Source: M3007 sp965249785
Lineage (GTDB): Bacteria; Bacteroidota; Bacteroidia; Chitinophagales; Saprospiraceae
NCBI GenBank assembly: GCA_965249785.1
Contig: CBDFMU010000023.1
Coordinates: forward strand, 62,001-126,000
DNA: 64,000 bases
Reading direction: 5' to 3'
The first letter of the stretch is position 1. The number at the start of each line of letters is the position of its first letter. Under the pieces are notes generated by a model. That model saw only the letters and a list, made by a program, of their open reading frames with translations, ran no database searches and was not told where the DNA came from. Positions 59,311 through 64,000 of the stretch are shown piece after piece. Made by a program: the position numbers and the translations under genes.

Positions 59311-60423
59311 ATGATCTATTCAAAACTAACTCTTACTTTCAGCCTGTTTTTAATAGTCACCCTCGTGCAGGCGCAGGAAAATGTATTTTCTAAAACCTAT
59401 ATCGAACAAGCCATGCAACGAGCATTCCAGTGGCAGCAGGCGCATCCGAAACATGAACTCAATGACTGGACCAATGGCGCGTATTATACAGGCGTAACCC
59501 AGGCCTGGAAAGCTACTAAAAATAAAGACTATAAAAAAGGCATATTGGAAATGGGCCAAAAAATCGGCTGGCAGCCCGGCAAACGCTGGTATCATGCCGA
59601 CGACATTACTATTTGCGCGAGTTTTATAGAACTCTATAAAGAGGATAAAAAGGTAGTTAATATCGCGCCCACCAAAACGACTTTGGACAGTGTGATACTG
59701 TACGGCGACGCGCACCAATGGGACAATCCGAAAGTGCAAAACATCGTCTGGTGGTGGTGCGATGCTTTATTTATGGGGCCGCCAGTTTTCGTCAAATATG
59801 CCGCTCTCACTGGCAACGATATTTACCTGAAAGCCTCCGACAAATGGTATAAAGAAACGTACGATCAATTATACGATCAACAAGAGTTTCTTTGGTCACG
59901 TGATCTGGACTATAAAAAACAAGCCGATGGCTCCGGTAAAACGGAACAAAATGGTCAGAAAATCTTCTGGTCGCGCGGCAACGGCTGGGTGTTCGGCGGA
60001 TTGGCACTTTTACTAGAAGATATGCCGAAAGACTATCCGCATCGTCCTTTTTATGAAAAAATATTTGTGGATATGGCGGCTAAATTAAAAGCCATTCAAC
60101 CAGCCGATGGGGCCTGGCGAAGTAGTCTGTTATATCCCGAAGGACACGAATTCGGAGAGTCCAGTGGTACTGGTTTTTATGTTTTTGGAATGGCTTATGG
60201 CGTACGGAATGGTTATTTAAAAGCCGAAGAATATTTACCGACACTTAAAAAAGGATGGAAAGCCTTATTGAAAAATCAGCAACTGGACGGTATGATCGGC
60301 TTCGTGCAGCCCATTGGTGCCTCGCCGTCGCTGCAAGTGAGTAAGGATTTATGGGAAGTATATGGGACCGGGGCTTTTTTGTGCGCGGGAGCGGAGGTGA
60401 TGAAACTCAATATTAAAGAGTAA
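59311..60423 (+). CDS. GH105 unsaturated rhamnogalacturonyl hydrolase
   Basis: 370 residues, signal ending LVQAQENV. The alpha6/alpha6-barrel GH88/105 pattern is clear: ELNDWTNGAYYTGVTQAWKA, GKRWYHADDITICASFIELY (Asp pair), VWWWCDALFMGPPVFVKYAA (catalytic-region Asp), FLWSRDLDYKKQ, FWSRGNGWVFGGLALLLEDM and GTGFYVFGMAYGVRNGYL. It cleaves unsaturated uronic acid from oligosaccharides made by polysaccharide lyases; the released sugar becomes the KduI substrate. It follows kduI after a repeat and is probably co-regulated. Confidence 0.95.
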   Translation: MIYSKLTLTFSLFLIVTLVQAQENVFSKTYIEQAMQRAFQWQQAHPKHELNDWTNGAYYTGVTQAWKATKNKDYKKGILEMGQKIGWQPGKRWYHADDITICASFIELYKEDKKVVNIAPTKTTLDSVILYGDAHQWDNPKVQNIVWWWCDALFMGPPVFVKYAALTGNDIYLKASDKWYKETYDQLYDQQEFLWSRDLDYKKQADGSGKTEQNGQKIFWSRGNGWVFGGLALLLEDMPKDYPHRPFYEKIFVDMAAKLKAIQPADGAWRSSLLYPEGHEFGESSGTGFYVFGMAYGVRNGYLKAEEYLPTLKKGWKALLKNQQLDGMIGFVQPIGASPSLQVSKDLWEVYGTGAFLCAGAEVMKLNIKE

Positions 60424-60425
60424 GC

Positions 60426-60613
60426 GCATTGGAAGGAGAAGATATCATCGCCATACCGGGCACCAAACGTATTAAATATCTGGAAGAAAACGTGGCGTCC
60501 GAAATATCAGGCTCACCAGCAACGACTTACAAAGCATCGAAGCGATCCCGCCTGCCTGCATAATTCAGGTACCCGTTACCCCGGAAAGATTTTTGAATGC
60601 CTTAGGTAAATAA
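60426..60613 (+). pseudogene. Aldo/keto reductase C-terminal remnant
   Basis: One frame reads LEGEDIIAIPGTKRIKYLEE then NVASE, the NADP-site end of aldo/keto reductases; a second frame continues RLTSNDLQSIEAIPPACIIQ to a stop at 60611. The break is explained by two extra bases (AT) near 60503. No N-terminal part is present. A further short open piece (LAILLPKIKKLSKKAAYQ, to 60678) follows and may be another remnant. Confidence 0.75.
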
Positions 60614-60698
60614 AGGATCAATTGGCCATCCTGCTGCCTAAAATTAAAAAATTATCGAAAAAAGCCGCTTACCAATAACTTTGGATCAAAACAGATTT

Positions 60699-62123
60699 AT
60701 GCGCTTGCTCCTTGGAATTATTTTCGGCCTGTCATTTTGCTTTTGCAGCCCGACTTCCCATACCGGTTTGCCCGGCAAGCCGGTAAAATTTTACCGGGAA
60801 GCACTCGATACCGTAATGGTAGATGCCGATGGAACACGCATTGAGATATCGACGCGCAGGGATTACCAAAAATTATGCGCGGCGCTGCTCCAGCAGTTCG
60901 GGCCATCGCTGCCGGTCGACTCGAATGATTTACGCTACCACGACGTATTTTATCGTTGGAAAGTGCCGCAACAATTCGATACGCAGGGTAATGAAATGAA
61001 GTTCCTTATATTTAAAGAGTACCAGGAATTTATTTTTATACAACTTTATGTTACGGATAAAAAAAAGAATTGGCTGCCATTATCGCCTGCATCTAAAGCG
61101 TATTTTACTAAAATGTGTCAGCGATATTTATTGGGGGAAACCACTATTATGCGACCACGAAGGGATGAGCATATTCCTGACTATAAATATCTCAGTGCCA
61201 TATTAGATTACGATTCGCTCGGATTGCACCGCGCGTTGGATAGTTTGTTTGATCCTTATCACTTACATGCAGAAATAGCCCTTACCATCAATCATTCAGG
61301 CGAAATATCCGCTCTGAAAGTGGAAGCCGGAAAGCAGGCCGAAGCCTTTTTAAGGCATTGGGTAGAATCGCTTAATTTCCCCATTCTAATTTACGACACC
61401 TTTAAAGACACGGCGACCTATACGGTAGCATGGCAGGATGGCATATCTATGTCAAATTACCTGCCCCACATACAAAAGATGATTTTAAATCATGAATTAG
61501 CGGTGGATACAACTTCCTATGCGCCTACATTTGTCGGCGATTTTTTTAATACCGCAGATACGTTCGCGATCATCCCTATGCCCGATACCAGTTTAGTGTA
61601 CTGCTATAAAATAAAGTCCTCAGTTTTTCAAGCAGTCAACCCATATCCCATATCCGAATATTCCGAAGGCGCCGATATATACTTTGAAGATATGAATTTT
61701 GATGGTACGAATGAATTGGTTATTGCCGCTCATCCAAATATGCACGGTAATGTTGCCCGGGCTATTTATTCCTGGAACAAGTCTTCCGACAGCCTGGAAT
61801 ATGCAGGTTCCTTGTGGGGCGACATAGAACAAAAACCGGAAAAGCGGGAGATTTGGGAAGAATCGTTCGGTAACTATTACACCGACGAAGTCAGAACCGT
61901 TTATGGTTGGCAGGCCGGTAAATTACTTCCAAAACGGCAAATCCGGCGCGAGCCAAAAGAGCAAACCATGGAAAATCAAGCCTTCATCGTTAAGTATCTG
62001 GTCAACCCATTTTTTGAAAAAGGCATAGATTCTTTGGTTATTCGTTTTCGTGGAACAGAAACATCGAAGCATCCGAAGTATGAGCAGATGTGGGATAGTC
62101 TTTTTGAAAAGTCGATGTATTAA
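60699..62123 (+). CDS. Lipoprotein with XAC2610-like C-terminal part
   Basis: 474 residues from MRLLLGIIFGLSFCFCSPTS (lipid Cys about 14-16); an in-frame TTG at 60681 adds six residues. The middle is not recognised (YRWKVPQQFDTQGNEMKFLI, TAIHSGEISALKV-like; here TINHSGEISALKVEAGKQAE). The C-terminal 150 residues, with ADIYFEDMNFDGTNELVIAA and YYTDEVRTVYGWQAGKL, resemble XAC2610/FG-GAP-like proteins with a D-x-N-x-D calcium-type loop. Function unknown. The coding region contains an 18-bp perfect palindrome, ccggtaaaattttaccgg, at about 60780. Confidence 0.75.
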   Translation: MRLLLGIIFGLSFCFCSPTSHTGLPGKPVKFYREALDTVMVDADGTRIEISTRRDYQKLCAALLQQFGPSLPVDSNDLRYHDVFYRWKVPQQFDTQGNEMKFLIFKEYQEFIFIQLYVTDKKKNWLPLSPASKAYFTKMCQRYLLGETTIMRPRRDEHIPDYKYLSAILDYDSLGLHRALDSLFDPYHLHAEIALTINHSGEISALKVEAGKQAEAFLRHWVESLNFPILIYDTFKDTATYTVAWQDGISMSNYLPHIQKMILNHELAVDTTSYAPTFVGDFFNTADTFAIIPMPDTSLVYCYKIKSSVFQAVNPYPISEYSEGADIYFEDMNFDGTNELVIAAHPNMHGNVARAIYSWNKSSDSLEYAGSLWGDIEQKPEKREIWEESFGNYYTDEVRTVYGWQAGKLLPKRQIRREPKEQTMENQAFIVKYLVNPFFEKGIDSLVIRFRGTETSKHPKYEQMWDSLFEKSMY

Positions 62124-62178
62124 AGACCACTGCTGTTCTTGCTTTTAAATAGCCTGAAATATCTGATAGTCACCCGCG

Positions 62179-63339
62179 CTACTTTCTACCAAAAAACGCC
62201 AGCATTTTTTCGAGCGCACCTTCCGAGTGCATCCAATCTCCATTTTCAAGCGACACCTGCGCTGCTTCTGCGGCTCTTTTTCGCATATTTATTTCATAGA
62301 CAGCAATGGCTTCCTGCAAAATGAGGTATTGATCAGAGGTTAAACATTCACTCAATTCCAAAGCATCCAGCATAGCCATATTGGCCCCTTCTCCTGCCGA
62401 GGGCGGCATGACGTGGGCGGCATCGCCGAGCATGGTTAAATTGGGCAAGGCTTCCCAGTTTTGATCTAAAGGCATACAATAAATGGGACGTGGAATAAAA
62501 GGTGTGGCCGCATTTTCAAATAGTTCGTACCAAATACTACTCCATTCGGAATATGCTGTTTTAAACCAGCCTAACATTTGTGTTTTATCAGCATAATCTA
62601 AACCATTAGTGGCTGCCCAGTTTTCATCTGTTTTAAAACTTGTATAAAAAGTTAAATCACCATTGCCCTTTAAACCCATGAATAGATTTTTTGTATTTCC
62701 GAAAGCCAATAATGCGCCACCATTTAGTAATGCATAAATAGCAGGCATTGCTTTTTCTGCCTCATAAACATTGCCTTCCACCATCGTTACGCCACAATAA
62801 AAAGGTTTTATATCGGTAATATAAGGTCGAATTTTAGAATTGGCACCATCCGCAGCAATTACCATATCTGCGTAAGCAGAGGAGCCGTTTTTGAAATGCA
62901 ATAACCAACCTTCCTCTTGCGCTTCCATGGAAATAAAATGACTGTCCCACACTACCGTGTCTGGTTGTAAAGATTCCAGAAATATCTTTCTTAATGCACC
63001 ACGGTCTATTTCAGGACGAAAATGTGCACTACCAAAATCTTCATTAGGCTTGGTTTCGTGATTGCTGAAAAGGATTTCTGCACGTTCATTTACGATCACC
63101 TTTTTATCTGCACCGGGCCGATAATTCTTTTTAAACTCTTCTACTAGATTTGCTTTAATTAAAGCCGCCATGCCCGATGCTGCGTGCATATCAAGCGGAG
63201 AGCCTTGCACCCGGGCATTTTTATTAAAATCTCTTTCATAGACTTTTACGTTTGCGCCTTTTAGTTGTAAAAGCCGCGCTAAGGTTAGTCCTCCCGGACC
63301 GCCGCCAACTATGACGATTTGTTTATTTTGTATCAACAT
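62179..63339 (-). CDS. Tet(X)-like FAD-dependent monooxygenase
   Basis: 386 residues. FAD-binding motif IVIVGGGPGGLTLARLLQLK, then ARVQGSPLDMHAASGMAALI, RPEIDRGALRKIFLESLQPD, VWDSHF, VIAADGANSKIRPYI (DG motif) and MLGDAAHVMPPSAGEGANMA (GD motif), plus the C-terminal helix VYEINMRKRAAEAAQVS. GSPLDxHxxSGM, TVxWD and GDAAHxMPPxAGxGxN are all shared with the tetracycline-inactivating Tet(X) group, which came from Bacteroidota. The residue identity looks moderate, so the true substrate could be another aromatic or polyketide. No transposon is beside it. Confidence 0.9.
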   Translation of the reverse strand: MLIQNKQIVIVGGGPGGLTLARLLQLKGANVKVYERDFNKNARVQGSPLDMHAASGMAALIKANLVEEFKKNYRPGADKKVIVNERAEILFSNHETKPNEDFGSAHFRPEIDRGALRKIFLESLQPDTVVWDSHFISMEAQEEGWLLHFKNGSSAYADMVIAADGANSKIRPYITDIKPFYCGVTMVEGNVYEAEKAMPAIYALLNGGALLAFGNTKNLFMGLKGNGDLTFYTSFKTDENWAATNGLDYADKTQMLGWFKTAYSEWSSIWYELFENAATPFIPRPIYCMPLDQNWEALPNLTMLGDAAHVMPPSAGEGANMAMLDALELSECLTSDQYLILQEAIAVYEINMRKRAAEAAQVSLENGDWMHSEGALEKMLAFFGRK

Positions 63340-63356
63340 ATTCTATGTTTTTTGCC

Positions 63357-63380
63357 CTTGTTGGCGAGGACACCAACAAG
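63357..63380. repeat. GTTGGCGAGGAC palindrome, variant copy 5
   Basis: CTTGTTGG-cgaggaca-CCAACAAG, followed by aagcgatggaatgag. A second, shorter copy (TTGGCT-tcct-AGCCAA) lies at about 63415-63430. Confidence 0.75.
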
Positions 63381-63453
63381 AAGCGATGGAATGAGTACTT
63401 TCGCCTTTGCTGTTGGCTTCCTAGCCAATAGCGGCAAAAAAATAAAATTGATT

Positions 63454-63762
63454 ATGAATAAGAGAAAAATCATAAATATCGTATTTTTTCTTTGCTTGAG
63501 TGTTTTTGCATTGACAAATTTAATATTTACTCCATACTCAAGAGGATACCAGGCTATTGGTATTGATTCTGAACCAGACTGTGACGTTATAGTTGTTATG
63601 TTTATAGCTAATATACTTCTATTTATACTAATTGTATGTCTTTATGTGAAATATTATTTTGCCGGAACTAATCTAATTAAATTATTTTTTATATTTTTAA
63701 TTTCATGTTGCGTATTATATTGGGGGTATTATTATTATAAATGTGAACATATTGCAATGTAA
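63454..63762 (+). CDS. Small AT-rich membrane protein between palindromes
   Basis: 102 residues starting MNKRKIINIVFFLCLSVFAL. Three hydrophobic segments (IINIVFFLCLSVFALTNLIF, VVMFIANILLFILIVCLYVK, LIKLFFIFLISCCVLYWGYY) and a loop with YQAIGIDSEPDCD. Unknown family. The gene is markedly AT-rich and is framed by copies of the GTTGGC palindrome (63357, 63415, 63777, 63831), as a small cassette would be. An open frame upstream to 63319 is repeat sequence and is not used. Confidence 0.6.
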   Translation: MNKRKIINIVFFLCLSVFALTNLIFTPYSRGYQAIGIDSEPDCDVIVVMFIANILLFILIVCLYVKYYFAGTNLIKLFFIFLISCCVLYWGYYYYKCEHIAM

Positions 63763-63830
63763 ATATTTCCGTGCTTGTTGGCGAGGACGGTGGAATGAGC
63801 CCTTTCGCTTTATATCCAGCTACGCCACTG

Positions 63831-63854
63831 ATGTTGGCGAGGACGCCAACATCG
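63831..63854. repeat. GATGTTGGC palindrome, copy 6
   Basis: GATGTTGGC-gaggac-GCCAACATC, the cleanest copy. A half copy with gtggaatgagccctttcgct lies at about 63777. Confidence 0.88.
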
Positions 63855-63879
63855 GTAGAACTTCCAATCAATCTCTGCT

Positions 63880-63950
63880 GTCATGTCGAGCGAAGCCGAG
63901 ACATCTGAGGAAAAAACATAATCAGATGTCTCGGCTTCGCTCGACATGAC
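63880..63950. repeat. 29-bp-arm inverted repeat (TGTCATGTCG family)
   Basis: Arms 63880-63908 and 63922-63950 are perfect complements (begin gtcatgtcgagcgaagccga) with a 13-base loop. This family is frequent between genes in Bacteroidota and probably acts as a terminator or mobile hairpin. Bases 63951-64000 hold nothing visible. Confidence 0.88.
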
Positions 63951-64000
63951 AAACTCATTCAGAACAAAGTTGCGCTGACTAGATAAATGCTTAAAACGCA

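Overview
The window reads as chromosome of a Bacteroidota bacterium, most likely from the Saprospirales/Saprospiraceae group. The evidence is several secreted proteins with type IX secretion (T9SS) C-terminal domains, a giant SprB-repeat adhesin next to a PorP/SprF-like partner, many lipoproteins, TAnnTTTG-type promoters without clear Shine-Dalgarno sites, and large numbers of dispersed palindromic repeats. The placement is inference from gene content. I saw no rRNA, tRNA, CRISPR array or replication origin.

Layout. 0-2 kb: partial deoxynucleoside kinase, folK with a long disordered extension, and a lipoprotein. 2.2-9.7 kb: 2058-residue T9SS adhesin and its PorP/SprF-like partner. 9.7-15.8 kb: a membrane protein, ruvB, a cytochrome c lipoprotein, a frameshifted exbD and a secreted CotH protein. 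15.8-22.2 kb: the ligase-associated DNA repair cassette (PdeM phosphoesterase, MBL-fold exonuclease, ATP-dependent ligase, Lhr-type helicase), with an unrelated membrane gene inserted and a palindromic element inside the helicase ORF. 22.3-26.1 kb: xisH (frameshifted) and xisI, a Dabb protein, an esterase and a MATE pump. 26.1-27.8 kb: an ISAs1-family IS at the centre of a mirrored, nested inverted-repeat structure. 28-34.3 kb: small proteins, an alpha/beta hydrolase, an MbnP/haem-lipoprotein pair, and pgl with zwf (oxidative pentose phosphate pathway). 34.4-42.3 kb: a second type-B T9SS protein, an AT-rich secreted protein, DinB, GNAT, and a histidine kinase / Uma2 nuclease / LytTR regulator group.

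42.5-48.2 kb: a run of plus-strand genes (azoreductase, unknown repeat protein, two small secreted proteins, BspA-like surface protein) in which four successive gaps each carry the same palindrome; the last gap also has six 21-bp tandem repeats. 48.3-56 kb: EamA transporter, a repeat-rich gap with gene remnants, ppa, M1 peptidase, peroxiredoxin-like protein with AraC regulator, spondin-domain lipoprotein. 56.3-60.6 kb: mnmD, then a uronate-degradation group (DUF4861, kduI, GH105, aldo/keto reductase remnant). 60.7-64 kb: XAC2610-like lipoprotein, a Tet(X)-like monooxygenase, and a small AT-rich membrane protein between palindromes.

The most unusual features are the layered palindromic repeat families, the in-frame palindrome in the helicase, the slippery-site frameshift in exbD, the translationally coupled Uma2/LytTR pair, and the 9-bp CTCAACNNN tandem motif found just before several start codons. 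Three frameshifts, two of them in A-runs, could be programmed, real decay or assembly errors; raw reads would settle this.
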